Assembly (NCBI RefSeq): GCF_009793355.1 | Contig: NZ_WTKP01000003.1 | Coordinates: forward strand, 62,001 to 126,000 | Reading direction: 5' to 3' | From: Vreelandella zhuhanensis | GTDB taxonomy: Bacteria > Pseudomonadota > Gammaproteobacteria > Pseudomonadales > Halomonadaceae | DNA: 64,000 nt | In this document: positions 9,434 to 18,306 of the stretch, in pieces | Layout: each line of letters opens with the position of its first letter | Position numbering within the stretch: position 1 is the stretch's first letter | Notes under the pieces: model-generated | The model's input: the letters and a program-made list of their open reading frames with translations, nothing else | Told to the model about the DNA's origin: nothing | Database searches by the model: none | Translations under genes and position numbers: made by a program

Positions 9434-10429
9434 ATGAACTTGAATAAAACCTTGGCGTTGGCCGTGACGGCTGCGACGCTGGCGGCGACTTCCTTTAATG
9501 CCCAGGCACGCGATTTCCGCTTGGGGTTAATCACCCCGGCGCAGCATCTGTGGTCAATCGAAGCCGAGGCCTTTGCCGATACCTTGAAGGAGCGTTCCGA
9601 CGACGAACATAGCGTGACGGTTTATCCAGCTCAGCAGTTGGGTAACGAAGCGCAAATGGTCCAGCAGCTGCAAACCGGCGCCTTGGACATGGCGTTTCTG
9701 ACCATCGCCGAGATTTCCAATCGCATTCCGGATTTCGGTGCCCTGTATGCGCCGTACCTGGTGGATGACGTCAATCACGCCGCCCGACTGTTGCGTTCCG
9801 ATGCCGCCGCCGAGTTGCTCGAGCTTATGCCTGTCGAGGTCGGCATGGTCGGGGTGGGTTACGGCATGGTGGGCATGCGTCAGGTGCTCAGCCGCAATCC
9901 CATCGAAAGCGCCGAGGACATGAACGGCCTGCGTATCCGTATTACCCCCTTCGAGCCGATTCGCGACTTCTATACCGCCACGGGTGCGGCCCCGGCGCCG
10001 ATGCCGCTGCTGGAAGTCTACGATGCGCTGGCCAATGGCCAAGTCGATGCCATCGATATGGACTTCGATTCCATTCTGATTCTCAAGTTTTACGAGCAAG
10101 CAGATAATCTACTGATTTCCAATCACATGATGTTCCCGATGGTGGGCGTGGTTTCCGGGCGGGTATGGCGAGAGCTTTCCGAGCAAGATCGTGAATTGAT
10201 CGACACCACCATGGCCGAACATCTGGAAAACGTCCTGAGTGGTTTCGAAGAAATGGATGCGGCTCAGGAAGAACAGATCCGCGCGCTGGATATCAATATC
10301 GTTGAAGCCGATGCCGACTTCTTCAGTGAGGCCATCGCCGAGTGGGAAGCCATCTGGGAACCCAAGGCGCCGATGCTGGATACCCTGCGCGAAGAGGCCG
10401 AACGGCTGCGTGAACCAAAGCAGCAGTGA
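9434..10429 (+). CDS. TRAP transporter periplasmic solute-binding protein (DctP family)
   Basis: This 331-residue protein begins with a cleavable signal peptide (MNLNKTLALAVTAATLAATS, cut after FNAQA) and continues with a DctP-type binding domain. Family features visible include the opening RLGLITPAQHLWSIEAEAFAD, the LQTGALDMAFLT segment, the conserved arginine region GLRIRITPFEPIRDF and VYDALANGQVDAIDMDF. The arginine normally binds a substrate carboxylate, so the ligand is probably an organic acid; its identity is not visible. The ATG at 9434 follows GGAGATGAGG. It is the first gene of a three-gene TRAP operon with the small and large membrane subunits directly downstream. Confidence 0.92.
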   Translation: MNLNKTLALAVTAATLAATSFNAQARDFRLGLITPAQHLWSIEAEAFADTLKERSDDEHSVTVYPAQQLGNEAQMVQQLQTGALDMAFLTIAEISNRIPDFGALYAPYLVDDVNHAARLLRSDAAAELLELMPVEVGMVGVGYGMVGMRQVLSRNPIESAEDMNGLRIRITPFEPIRDFYTATGAAPAPMPLLEVYDALANGQVDAIDMDFDSILILKFYEQADNLLISNHMMFPMVGVVSGRVWRELSEQDRELIDTTMAEHLENVLSGFEEMDAAQEEQIRALDINIVEADADFFSEAIAEWEAIWEPKAPMLDTLREEAERLREPKQQ

Positions 10430-10469
10430 ATGCATGGATAAACAGGCAAGCCGATAAAGGCCGAACTTG

Positions 10470-11033
10470 ATGCTGTCACGTTTTTCATCATGCCTGGCGC
10501 AGCTGGAAGAAATCGCTGCTGCCTTTCTGGCGGCGGTGATTACCTTATTGATTCTGACCAATGTTGCCTTTCGCACGCTGGGCAGTCCGCTTTACTGGAT
10601 CAGTGAACTGGCGATTTACGCCATGATCTGGATGACCTTCCTGATTGCCGGGGCGGTGCTCAAGCGTCGCCAAGGCATTGCCGTTACCTTGATAAGTGAT
10701 GCCCTGCCGAGCTTCGGGCGCAAGCTGTTCGGGGTGTTCGTGGATGCCATGGTGCTAGCGTTCGCCTTGATACTGCTGTGGCTATGCTGGCGCTGGTACC
10801 AGCCCTGGACCTTGATGCAGGCGGGGTTCGATACGCGTGCCTTTCAGGGCGAGACGTTCAACTTCATCTATGCCGAAAACACCTCGACGTTAGGCGTGAG
10901 GAAGTTCTGGTTGTGGTTGATCCTGCCCTGGTTTGCCTTTTCACTGAGCCTGCATGGGGTGAGCAACCTTTGGCAGTCGCTGACGGGCTTGAGCGACCCG
11001 GCGAGTGTCCCCACAACGGAGCCGCCGCCATGA
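10470..11033 (+). CDS. TRAP transporter small permease (DctQ family)
   Basis: This 187-residue integral membrane protein has four hydrophobic helices, with the DctQ-like first helix pair (AFLAAVITLLILTNVAFRTLG and SELAIYAMIWMTFLIAGAVLKRR). The G-A-V-L-K-R-R-x-G-I stretch is typical of the family. It pairs with DctM to form the sodium-driven membrane part of the TRAP importer. The ATG at 10470 is preferred over the preceding TTG. Its TGA stop overlaps the ATG of dctM, indicating translational coupling. Confidence 0.88.
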   Translation: MLSRFSSCLAQLEEIAAAFLAAVITLLILTNVAFRTLGSPLYWISELAIYAMIWMTFLIAGAVLKRRQGIAVTLISDALPSFGRKLFGVFVDAMVLAFALILLWLCWRWYQPWTLMQAGFDTRAFQGETFNFIYAENTSTLGVRKFWLWLILPWFAFSLSLHGVSNLWQSLTGLSDPASVPTTEPPP

Positions 11034-12295
11034 CCATTGTGATATTCAGCCTATTGCTGCTGGGAGGGGTGCCGATCGCCCTGGTACTGGCGTTGACCGC
11101 CCTGTGGTACATCCAGGCCTCCGGCAATACAGTGTTGTTCGACTCCTACCCTCAACAGCTTTTCAGTGCGGTGGAAAGCTATGGGCTGCTGGCGATTCCG
11201 CTGTTCATGCTGGCCGGTGAACTGATGAACGAGGGCGGGCTGACCAAGCGTTTGATCGCTCTGGCGCGTATTTTCGTGGGGGGCTTTCGTGGCGGACTGG
11301 CCTACATCAATCTGGTCGCCAACATGATGATGGCGGCGATTATCGGTTCGGCTGCCTCGCAGATTGCGATCATGTCCCGCGCCATGGTGCCGGCTATGCA
11401 ACAAGAGGGCTACAGCAAATCCTACAGTGCTGCCATTACCGCGGCCGGAGGCTTGCTCTCGCCGATTATTCCGCCCTCGATGCTGTTTGTGCTGTTCGGG
11501 GTAATGGCCCAGGTGCCGATTGCTGAAATGTTCATTGCCGGCATTCTGCCGGGGTTGCTGCTCGGCTTGACCTTTTTTGTCACCATCGCGGTAGTGGGCC
11601 TGGTGCAGCAATACCCGCGCGGTGAATGGCCCAGCCGTCGCCAGGCGCTTCACGATCTGCTCATGGGCCTGCCGGCGTTGAGTATTCCTTTGATCATTAT
11701 CGGGGGCATATTGCTGGGCTTGGCCACGCCCACGGAGTCCGCCGCCCTGGCGTCACTGGCTGCACTTTTGATCGGGCGCTTGGTGTATGGCGATCTGAAA
11801 TTCGGGCAGCTTCCCCGGGTGCTGCGGCGCACGGCAGTCAATGCGGGGCTGGTGATCATGCTGATCGCCGCCGCCGGGGTGTTCGGCTGGGTGGTGGTTT
11901 ACGAGCGCTTGCCACAAATGGCGGCGGCCTGGATCGCCGCCCTGACCACCGACCCCTTCCTGTTCTTGTTGCTGCTGATCGGGGTGCTGTTGCTGGTGGG
12001 GATGATCATCGACGGCATCGCCGCTCTGATCCTAGTGGTGCCCATACTGCTGCCTATCGCTCAGGAGCAGTTCGGCATCAGCCCCTATCAGTTCGGTGTA
12101 GTGGTCTGCCTGACGCTGGTGATGGGGCTTTTGACCCCGCCGGTGGGGGCGGGGTTGTTTATTGCCTCCTCGATGACCGGGGCGCCGCCGCTGAAAATTT
12201 TCCGCTCTTTGCTGCCTTTTTTGCTCGCCACCCTGGTGACGCTGGTGCTACTGGCCTGGCAGCCCTGGTTGACTACCGGGCTGATCGGGCGCTGA
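11030..12295 (+). CDS. TRAP transporter large permease (DctM family)
   Basis: This 421-residue protein has about twelve transmembrane helices. Typical DctM signatures are visible: AIPLFMLAGELMNEGGLTKRLI, the ITAAGGLLSPIIPPSMLFVLFG segment, GLATPTESAA and a C-terminal LTPPVGAGLFI. These make up the sodium- and substrate-binding core of the transporter. The start ATG (11030) overlaps the dctQ stop. Its 3' end overlaps the end of the convergent LysR gene by 48 bases, and no terminator is visible between them. Confidence 0.92.
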   Translation: MTIVIFSLLLLGGVPIALVLALTALWYIQASGNTVLFDSYPQQLFSAVESYGLLAIPLFMLAGELMNEGGLTKRLIALARIFVGGFRGGLAYINLVANMMMAAIIGSAASQIAIMSRAMVPAMQQEGYSKSYSAAITAAGGLLSPIIPPSMLFVLFGVMAQVPIAEMFIAGILPGLLLGLTFFVTIAVVGLVQQYPRGEWPSRRQALHDLLMGLPALSIPLIIIGGILLGLATPTESAALASLAALLIGRLVYGDLKFGQLPRVLRRTAVNAGLVIMLIAAAGVFGWVVVYERLPQMAAAWIAALTTDPFLFLLLLIGVLLLVGMIIDGIAALILVVPILLPIAQEQFGISPYQFGVVVCLTLVMGLLTPPVGAGLFIASSMTGAPPLKIFRSLLPFLLATLVTLVLLAWQPWLTTGLIGR

Positions 12296-13249
12296 GGATT
12301 CAGCTGCCGGGACATGCTCGGGTATCACCAGGGCCGCACTGTCACCCATCAGGAAGTCCCGGTTAAGTTTCAGCGCTTCACGCAGGAAATCCCACAATAA
12401 GCGCACCCGCGCCAGGCGGCGCTGTTCCTGGCGGGCGGTGATCCAGAACTGGCGGGTCACCGTCACTTCATCTTCCAGTACGCGCACCAATGAGGCCGTA
12501 GGTTCGGCCATGAAGCAGGGAAGTACTGCAAGCCCGGCGCCATGCAGAGCGGCGCTGTACTGGGTGGTGACGCTGGTGCTGCGAATACTGAAGTGCGCCT
12601 CTTCACTGAGGGTACGTGCGGGTAACAGGGGGTCGAGGTAACTCAGCTGGTCGCTGAAGATAAGATCGTCGACATAGCCGACCAGCGGGTGTCGGGCCAG
12701 CTCGGCCAAGGTTGTCGGGGCGCCATGGCCTGCCAGGTAATCCTGGCTGGCATAAAGGCGCAGCCGATAGTCGCATAGCCGGGAAATCACCAGGCCCGGA
12801 CTTACCGGGCGTTCGATGGTAACCGCAAGGTCCGCTTCGTGGCGGCTCAAATTCACTACCCGGGGCAGGGCGAGGATATCCAGTGTGATGCCCGGGTGCC
12901 GTCGGCAGAAGGCGGAAAGCAGCGGGGCGATCACCCAGGTGCCGAAACCTTCTGTTACTCCCAAGCGTATCTGGCCACTGACCTGATGATTCTTGTTGGA
13001 CAGGTTTTCCCCGGCTTCCTCGGCATGACGGGCCATTTCCTCGGCATGGGCCAACAGCTGCTGGCCGGCTTCCGTCAGGTGATAACCGTGTGTGCTACGC
13101 TCGAACAGTTGGGTGTTGAGTTGTTGTTCGAAACGCCTTGTGCGCCGCGACAAGGTGGAATGATCCAGCCCCAGGCGCCGAGCGGCATCGGTGAGCCGAC
13201 GGCTACGCGCCACTTCGAGAAAGATCTGAATGTCATGCCAGTCGAGCAT
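12248..13249 (-). CDS. LysR-family transcriptional regulator
   Basis: This 333-residue regulator has an N-terminal winged helix-turn-helix (DWHDIQIFLEVARSRRLTDAARRLGLDHSTLSRRTRRFEQQL, residues about 3-45) and a LysR substrate-binding domain (residues about 90-290). It is divergent from mmsA across a 199-base gap that contains two short dyads of the LysR-box type. It therefore probably controls mmsA, and possibly the TRAP operon whose end it overlaps. The C-terminal tail is Pro/Ser-rich and is the part read against dctM. The inducer is unknown; an organic-acid catabolite is a reasonable inference. Confidence 0.88.
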   Translation of the reverse strand: MLDWHDIQIFLEVARSRRLTDAARRLGLDHSTLSRRTRRFEQQLNTQLFERSTHGYHLTEAGQQLLAHAEEMARHAEEAGENLSNKNHQVSGQIRLGVTEGFGTWVIAPLLSAFCRRHPGITLDILALPRVVNLSRHEADLAVTIERPVSPGLVISRLCDYRLRLYASQDYLAGHGAPTTLAELARHPLVGYVDDLIFSDQLSYLDPLLPARTLSEEAHFSIRSTSVTTQYSAALHGAGLAVLPCFMAEPTASLVRVLEDEVTVTRQFWITARQEQRRLARVRLLWDFLREALKLNRDFLMGDSAALVIPEHVPAAESSAPDQPGSQPGLPGQ

Positions 13250-13293
13250 GGAGGCTCCGCCTGCAACGTGAGGGGTCTACTTTGTGTGGTTGT

Positions 13294-13311
13294 TTGTGCA
13301 ATTATACACAA
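13294..13311. promoter_or_regulatory. LysR-type dyad (candidate operator 1)
   Basis: TTGTG and CACAA form an inverted repeat separated by eight bases, fitting the T-N11-A pattern of LysR boxes. It lies 45 bases upstream of the lysR start, within the lysR-mmsA divergent region, so it is a likely autoregulatory or recognition site. No binding data can be read from sequence. Confidence 0.4.
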
Positions 13312-13379
13312 GCAATGTGCCTGAGTGCCCGTTGTCAGGCAATCCAACCTGCGGATAGACTCCTTGTTATTACTGTTCG

Positions 13380-13393
13380 TGTGTTTGTACACA
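13380..13393. promoter_or_regulatory. Short dyad upstream of mmsA (candidate operator 2)
   Basis: TGTGT and ACACA arms are separated by four bases. The site lies 56 bases before the mmsA start and shares the TGTG/CACA theme with the dyad at 13294-13311. The pair could be the recognition and activation sites of the divergent LysR protein, although the spacing of this second dyad is shorter than a classical LysR box. Confidence 0.35.
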
Positions 13394-13448
13394 TAATGTC
13401 TAGCAAACAGAAATTGATAGGCAAACAAAAAATGATAGGAGCAATACC

Positions 13449-14948
13449 ATGACCGTCCGCGAAATCCCCATGATTATCGATGGCCAGCCTGTTCAATCCA
13501 AAAGCCAGGAATGGCGCGAGGTGGTCAATCCGGCTACCCAGGAAGTGGTCGCCCGGGTGCCATTTTGTACGCCTGAAGAAGTCGATCAGGCGGTTGCCAG
13601 CGCCAAGGAAGCCTTCAAGACCTGGCGCAAGACGTCGCTGGGTAAGCGTATGCGCATCATGCTCAAGTTTCAGGCGCTGGTACGCGATAATGTTGCCGAG
13701 CTGGCCGCACTGATCACCGAAGAGCACGGCAAGACGTTGCCGGATGCCGAAGGCGAGGTAGGTCGTGGCCTGGAAGTGATCGAGCACGCCTGTTCGATCA
13801 CTTCCCTGCAACTTGGCGAATTGGCCGAGAATGCCGGTAGCGAGATCGACGTCTACACCATGCACCAGCCATTGGGTGTGGGTGCGGGTATCACCGCCTT
13901 CAATTTCCCGATCATGCTGCCCTGCTTCATGTTCCCGCTGGCCATCGCCACCGGCAACACCTTCATCCTGAAGCCTTCCGAACAGGACCCCAGCTCCACC
14001 ATGCGTCTGGTCGAGCTGGCTCACGAAGCGGGTATTCCGGCAGGGGTGCTCAATGTGGTGCATGGCGGCCCGAATGTCGCCAACCAGATCTGCGACCACA
14101 CGGACATCAAGGCCCTCTCGTTCATCGGTTCCACCCATGTGGGTACGCACATCTATCGCCGCGCCAGTGACGCGGGTAAGCGGGTGCAATCCATGATGGG
14201 CGCCAAGAACCACTGTGTGGTGATGCCGGATGCCAACCGCAGCCAGGCCATCAATAATCTGCTGGGTTCCGCCTTCGGCGCGGCCGGTCAGCGCTGCATG
14301 GCCAACTCCGTAGTGGTGCTGGTAGGCGATGCGCGTGAATGGCTCGAGGATATCGTCGAAGGCGCGCGCAACATGAAAGTCGGCCCCGGTACCCAGCGTG
14401 ACGCTGACCTTGGCCCGCTGGTGTCGCCCGCTGCCAAGGAGCGTGTCGAACACTTGATTGAGGTGGGCGAGAAGGAAGGCGCCAAGCTGATGATTGATGG
14501 ACGTGGCTGTGAGGTGGAAGGCTATCCCAAGGGCAACTTCGTCGGCCCGACCCTGTTCGCCGATGTGACCGCCGACATGACCATCTATCGTGAAGAAGTG
14601 TTCGGCCCGGTACTTTGCGTGGTCAACGTCGAAACGCTGGATGACGCCATTGCCTTTGTCAATGCCAACCCCAATGGCAACGGCACCTCGATCTTCACCA
14701 ATTCCGGCTGGGTGGCGCGTCGCTACGAAAGCGATATCGATGTCGGCCAGGTGGGTATCAACGTGCCTATCCCGGTGCCGGTGGCCTACTTCAGCTTTAC
14801 CGGCTCACGGGCCTCGAAGCTGGGAGACATGGGTCCCAACGGCAAGCAGGCCATCGCTTTCTGGACCCAGACCAAGACCGTCACTGCGCGTTGGTTCGAG
14901 CCGGAAAACGTCTCCAGCGGTATCAACAGCACCATTTCGTTAGGTTAG
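13449..14948 (+). CDS. mmsA: CoA-acylating methylmalonate-semialdehyde dehydrogenase
   Basis: This 499-residue aldehyde dehydrogenase is of the MmsA subgroup, converting methylmalonate semialdehyde or malonate semialdehyde plus CoA to propionyl-CoA or acetyl-CoA. It acts in valine, inositol and beta-alanine breakdown. Subgroup features are the GITAFNFPIMLPCFMFPLAIATGN stretch, the catalytic Cys283 in GAAGQRCMANS, and absence of the hydrolytic glutamate seen in ordinary ALDHs (SMMGAKNH in place of ELGGK). The ATG at 13449 follows AGGAG. It is divergent from the LysR regulator and ends at a strong terminator, so it is a single-gene unit. Confidence 0.92.
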   Translation: MTVREIPMIIDGQPVQSKSQEWREVVNPATQEVVARVPFCTPEEVDQAVASAKEAFKTWRKTSLGKRMRIMLKFQALVRDNVAELAALITEEHGKTLPDAEGEVGRGLEVIEHACSITSLQLGELAENAGSEIDVYTMHQPLGVGAGITAFNFPIMLPCFMFPLAIATGNTFILKPSEQDPSSTMRLVELAHEAGIPAGVLNVVHGGPNVANQICDHTDIKALSFIGSTHVGTHIYRRASDAGKRVQSMMGAKNHCVVMPDANRSQAINNLLGSAFGAAGQRCMANSVVVLVGDAREWLEDIVEGARNMKVGPGTQRDADLGPLVSPAAKERVEHLIEVGEKEGAKLMIDGRGCEVEGYPKGNFVGPTLFADVTADMTIYREEVFGPVLCVVNVETLDDAIAFVNANPNGNGTSIFTNSGWVARRYESDIDVGQVGINVPIPVPVAYFSFTGSRASKLGDMGPNGKQAIAFWTQTKTVTARWFEPENVSSGINSTISLG

Positions 14949-14974
14949 AATTGTGTTGAAGGTAGCGTTATAAG

Positions 14975-15008
14975 AACGGCCCCGTCTGCAAAGGCGGGGC
15001 CGTTTCTT
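14975..15008 (+). terminator. Intrinsic terminator after mmsA
   Basis: A perfect 10-bp GC-rich stem (AACGGCCCCG / CGGGGCCGTT) with a 10-base loop is followed by TTCTTGTT. It lies 26 bases after the mmsA stop and should end that transcript before the next gene. Confidence 0.8.
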
Positions 15009-15098
15009 GTTGGATCTTTCACGATAACTGCATAAATTTTTAGCCGTCATGCTGCACTTTTGCATATAAACGCTGTTCCACAAAAACAAGGAAACATC

Positions 15099-15695
15099 AT
15101 GAGTATTCCGATCAGTCGTTTTCCTCTTCCGGAAACCCTGGAAGACTTGCCGGAAGATATTCATTCCACCCTCTTGGCGGTCCAGGAGAAGGCCGGTTTC
15201 GTGCCCAATGTCTTCTTGATGCTGGCGCATCGTCCGGCGGAATTTCGCGCCTTCTTCGCCTACCACGATGCCTTGATGGAGCGTGAGTCCGATACCCTCA
15301 CCAAGGCTGAAAAAGAGATGATCGTGGTGGCCACCAGCGCGCGTAACGCTTGCCTGTATTGCGTGGTGGCCCATGGCGCCCTGTTGCGCATCTACAGCAA
15401 GAACCCGCTCCTTGCCGACCAGGTGGCGATCAACTATCAGCTGGCATCGATCAACGAGCGCCAGCAAACAATGCTGGACTTCGCCATGCACTGCAGCCTG
15501 AGCGTAGGCGAGCTGACCAGCGATTGGGAGTCACGCCTGATGGCGTCCGGTTTCACCCAGGATGATATCTGGGACATCGGCGCGGTGGCGGCGTTTTTCA
15601 GCTTGTCCAATCGCCTGGTCACGCTTGCCGGGACGCCACCCAATGAAGAATTCTATCTGATGGGACGTGTGCCGAGGGACAAGGCGGCCATGTAA
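15099..15695 (+). CDS. Peroxidase-related enzyme, carboxymuconolactone decarboxylase/AhpD fold
   Basis: This 198-residue all-helical protein has the AhpD-type redox motif, ARNACLYCVVAHG, with Cys85, Cys88 and His92. The N-terminal RFPLPETLEDLPEDI and KAGFVPNVFLMLAHRP segments are typical of the uncharacterised peroxidase-related family, which is related to alkylhydroperoxidase AhpD. The CxxC-H arrangement supports thiol-based peroxide reduction, but the physiological substrate is unknown. The ATG at 15099 has AAGGAAA upstream. It is separated from mmsA by a terminator and appears to be monocistronic. Confidence 0.85.
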   Translation: MSIPISRFPLPETLEDLPEDIHSTLLAVQEKAGFVPNVFLMLAHRPAEFRAFFAYHDALMERESDTLTKAEKEMIVVATSARNACLYCVVAHGALLRIYSKNPLLADQVAINYQLASINERQQTMLDFAMHCSLSVGELTSDWESRLMASGFTQDDIWDIGAVAAFFSLSNRLVTLAGTPPNEEFYLMGRVPRDKAAM

Positions 15696-15800
15696 AATAT
15701 GCCACGCTCTATCGACTGGTCCCGGGAGGGCTTTGCAAATCCAGCACGGCTAAAGGATCATGCCGCTCTCGGCCTCGGCTGATTTCACATTCCACTCACT

Positions 15801-15903
15801 GTCGCCAGGGGAGTCCCACCATATATTTCAAGGCGGGACTGAGATAGCGCCAGGCGCTGACCCTGGAACCTGATCCGGTTGATACCGGCGGAGGAAGTGC
15901 GAC
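15801..15903 (+). ncRNA. TPP (thiamine pyrophosphate) riboswitch, THI element
   Basis: The conserved parts of the THI box appear in order: GGGACTGAGAT (CUGAGA core) at 15835-15845, GACCC, the GAACCTGATCCGGTT block around 15866-15880, and the closing ACCGGCGGAGGAAG. GTCGC (15801-15805) pairs with GCGAC (15899-15903) as helix P1. The ATG of the symporter follows immediately. The Shine-Dalgarno sequence GGAGGAAG (15890-15897) is part of the conserved aptamer core, so TPP binding should directly hide it and stop translation of a thiamine-related transporter. Confidence 0.93.
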
Positions 15904-17280
15904 ATGCCTTACCTGACGTCTGCCGTGCTCGTCGCGGCGCTTGTGTGTTTTGCGTTTCTCGGGCTACGGGCGCGCCGTGTCGACGGCCCCCTGGATGATT
16001 ACGTCACGGCACGTAATTCACAAAATGCCTCGACACTGGGGCTCTCGTTTCTGGCATCGGGCATGGGGGCGTGGATACTGTTTGCGCCGCCGGAGATCGG
16101 TGCCTTTGTCGGCCCGCTGGCCCTGGCGGGTTATGCCATCGGCTCGGCACTGCCGTTCATTGTGCTGGGGCTTTATGGGCCGAAAATTCGCCGCCACTTA
16201 CCGCAAGGGCGCAGTATCGGCGAGTTTGCCGAAGCTTGTTACGGCGCCGGGGTTCGCCGCTGGGTATCGCTGGTCTCGGTGCTTTACATGGCCTGCTTTC
16301 TTGCCGCGGAGTTGACCGCGATCGGCGCAATTACCGCCTTGCTTTCCGATGTGCCGCCCGCTTTGGTGGTGATCGGGGTGGCGCTGACCACACTGCTTTA
16401 CACGGCACTGGGAGGGTTGCGGGCGAGCCTGGCCACCGACCGTTGGCAAGCATGGCTGTTGATTGCCTTACTGGCGCTGGTGGGGGGAGTCGCTTGGCTA
16501 CGCTTGCCCGAGATGCCGATGGAGGCAGTGATGCCCGCCATCCCGGTCGCAGGGGCCCTGAGCGTTGCCTTGACACTGGTGATCGCGGTCACCGCAGCGA
16601 ATCTTTTCCACCAGGGGTATTGGCAGCGGGTGTGGGCAGCGCGCGACGATAGGGCCTTGGGGCTGGGCGCCTGGCTGGGCGGCGGCATTACCGTCATTGT
16701 GGTGATGGTGGTCGGTGGCTTGGGGATGCTGGCGGCGATGAGCGGCGTAGCACTGGGCGAGCCGCCGATTCCGTTCTTTGCCTTGCTCAGCCAGGCCCCG
16801 GCCTGGTTGGCGCTACCCGCCCTGGTGCTGGCGGTGACCCTAGTGGCCTCGAGTGTGGATACCTTGCAAAACGGGATTGCCTCCCTGGTGGTGGCGGATT
16901 CCGGCAAGCGCGGGTTGTCGATCGGAGCCGCCCGGCTGGTGACGGTGGCGTTGATGGTGCCGGTGGTCATCGTCGCCTTGCAGGGGCTTTCGGTACTGCG
17001 TCTGTTCCTGATTGCTGATTTACTGTGCGCGGCCATCGTGGTGCCTGTGCTATTGGGTCTGTGGCAGCGGATGAGCGCCTTTTCCGCCGTGGCCGGAGGT
17101 GTGGCGGGCATGCTCGGCGCCGTCTTGCCGGGCTGGGTAACCCAAGGAAGCCTGGTCGAGGGAGTTCTGGCGGCAAGTTTTCCGCACAGCATTCCTACCT
17201 TGGCGCCTTTTCTGGGCGCATTGGTCGCCTCGACCCTGGTCAGCCTGTTGCTTGCCTGGCTCATGCCGCGAAGGCAGTAG
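15904..17280 (+). CDS. Sodium:solute symporter under TPP control, probable thiamine/precursor transporter
   Basis: This 458-residue membrane protein has about twelve to thirteen helices and the sodium:solute symporter fold. Visible features are an early DDYVTARNS motif, an unwound first helix region (LSFLASGMGAWILFAPPEIGAFVG), GRSIGEFAEACYG and the ASSVDTLQNGIASL stretch resembling the Na+ site of PutP/PanF relatives. Because its start codon abuts a TPP riboswitch, the substrate is probably thiamine, or a precursor such as hydroxymethylpyrimidine. Sodium:solute symporters have been assigned to thiamine regulons before (the ThiV-type proposal of comparative genomics). The exact substrate is inferred from regulation. 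Confidence 0.88.
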   Translation: MPYLTSAVLVAALVCFAFLGLRARRVDGPLDDYVTARNSQNASTLGLSFLASGMGAWILFAPPEIGAFVGPLALAGYAIGSALPFIVLGLYGPKIRRHLPQGRSIGEFAEACYGAGVRRWVSLVSVLYMACFLAAELTAIGAITALLSDVPPALVVIGVALTTLLYTALGGLRASLATDRWQAWLLIALLALVGGVAWLRLPEMPMEAVMPAIPVAGALSVALTLVIAVTAANLFHQGYWQRVWAARDDRALGLGAWLGGGITVIVVMVVGGLGMLAAMSGVALGEPPIPFFALLSQAPAWLALPALVLAVTLVASSVDTLQNGIASLVVADSGKRGLSIGAARLVTVALMVPVVIVALQGLSVLRLFLIADLLCAAIVVPVLLGLWQRMSAFSAVAGGVAGMLGAVLPGWVTQGSLVEGVLAASFPHSIPTLAPFLGALVASTLVSLLLAWLMPRRQ

Positions 17281-17337
17281 CCAAGTCGACGAGCTGAGAA
17301 TACCCGAGTCCATGATTTCTTGAACGCCGGAGGTGGT

Positions 17338-18306
17338 ATGTTACGCACGATGCTGGTTTTTCCCGATGGCGAGTCCCACCAGGGCGGAGAAGAGTTGATC
17401 GCCACCTGGCGCGACTCGACAGATGCGCATATCTGGATTGATATGCAGGGGGAAACGCAGGACAGCGAGCGTGCCTTGCTGGAAGCCTTCGGTTGCCATC
17501 CCATGGCGATCAATGATGCGCATCGGGAGCGTCATCCGCCCAAGATAGAAGAATTCGAAACGCATACATTGATTATCTATCGGGGGATTTCCTCCTTCGA
17601 CGGTGAACTCAATTACGTGCCGCAACCGCTTTGCTTTTTTATTGGCGAACGTTTCTTGATCAGCCTCCACCCCAGCCGGGCGCTAAGCGTCGAGCGGCTA
17701 CATAACGACCAGGGTGAGGCACTGCTGCAGAAGTCACCGGAACAGGTGGCGCTGAAGGTGATGTATATCTCGGCCGGGTTTTACATTGATGGGCTGCTGG
17801 AATTTGAAACCGAGCTGAGTGACCTTGAAGATGAGTTGCTGGAAGCGGGTAACGATGACTTGATGCGCCGCATCACCCTGTATCGCTCACGCCTGGTCAA
17901 GATGCGGCGCATTTTCAGTTATCATCAGGGGATCACCCAGGAGTTGATCGCCTACGATTATCGTCACCTTCCGCGCGATGTTGCCGAAACGCTGCACGCG
18001 ATCAATGATGTCTATGAACGCTTCGAGCGTCTCTACAGCCTGACCCAGATGTATTACGACATCTGCGGCGATCTGGTGAACGGCTATATCTCGATTGCTT
18101 CTCACCAACTCAATATCACCATGCGTGTCTTGACGGTGATTACCGCGATTTTCGTGCCGCTGACCTTCGTCGCCGGCATCTACGGGATGAACTTCGAATA
18201 CATGCCTGAACTGACCTTCCGCTACGCCTACTTTGTAGTATGGGGGGTAATGTTGGGAATTGGCATTAGCTTGATATGGCTGTTTCGTCGCAAGGGTTGG
18301 TTCTGA
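17338..18306 (+). CDS. corA: CorA-family divalent metal transporter
   Basis: This 322-residue protein has a long cytoplasmic N-terminal domain and two C-terminal membrane helices. The signature YGMNFEYMPEL (GMN at about residues 283-285) at the end of the first helix marks the CorA superfamily pore. The C-terminus ends in the usual basic tail (FRRKGWF). Substrate may be Mg2+, Co2+, Ni2+, or Zn2+ as in ZntB relatives; the loop alone cannot decide it. The ATG at 17338 is preceded by CGGAGGTGG with good spacing, so an in-frame TTG six codons upstream is unlikely to be the start. No operon partner is apparent. Confidence 0.9.
   Translation: MLRTMLVFPDGESHQGGEELIATWRDSTDAHIWIDMQGETQDSERALLEAFGCHPMAINDAHRERHPPKIEEFETHTLIIYRGISSFDGELNYVPQPLCFFIGERFLISLHPSRALSVERLHNDQGEALLQKSPEQVALKVMYISAGFYIDGLLEFETELSDLEDELLEAGNDDLMRRITLYRSRLVKMRRIFSYHQGITQELIAYDYRHLPRDVAETLHAINDVYERFERLYSLTQMYYDICGDLVNGYISIASHQLNITMRVLTVITAIFVPLTFVAGIYGMNFEYMPELTFRYAYFVVWGVMLGIGISLIWLFRRKGWF

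Noticed and set aside
13335..14453. A 372-codon open frame on the minus strand
   Set aside because: It lies opposite mmsA, which has all catalytic motifs. The minus-strand translation is rich in His, Arg and Gly with no recognisable motif, typical of the reverse of a GC-rich gene.
16198..16652. Overlapping frames within the symporter gene
   Set aside because: All are in the other reading frames of a clear membrane protein and lack starts with ribosome-binding sites.
16398..17513. A 371-codon open frame on the minus strand
   Set aside because: It runs opposite the symporter and the CorA gene, both well supported, and encodes only Ser/Thr/Ala/Pro-rich text without motifs.
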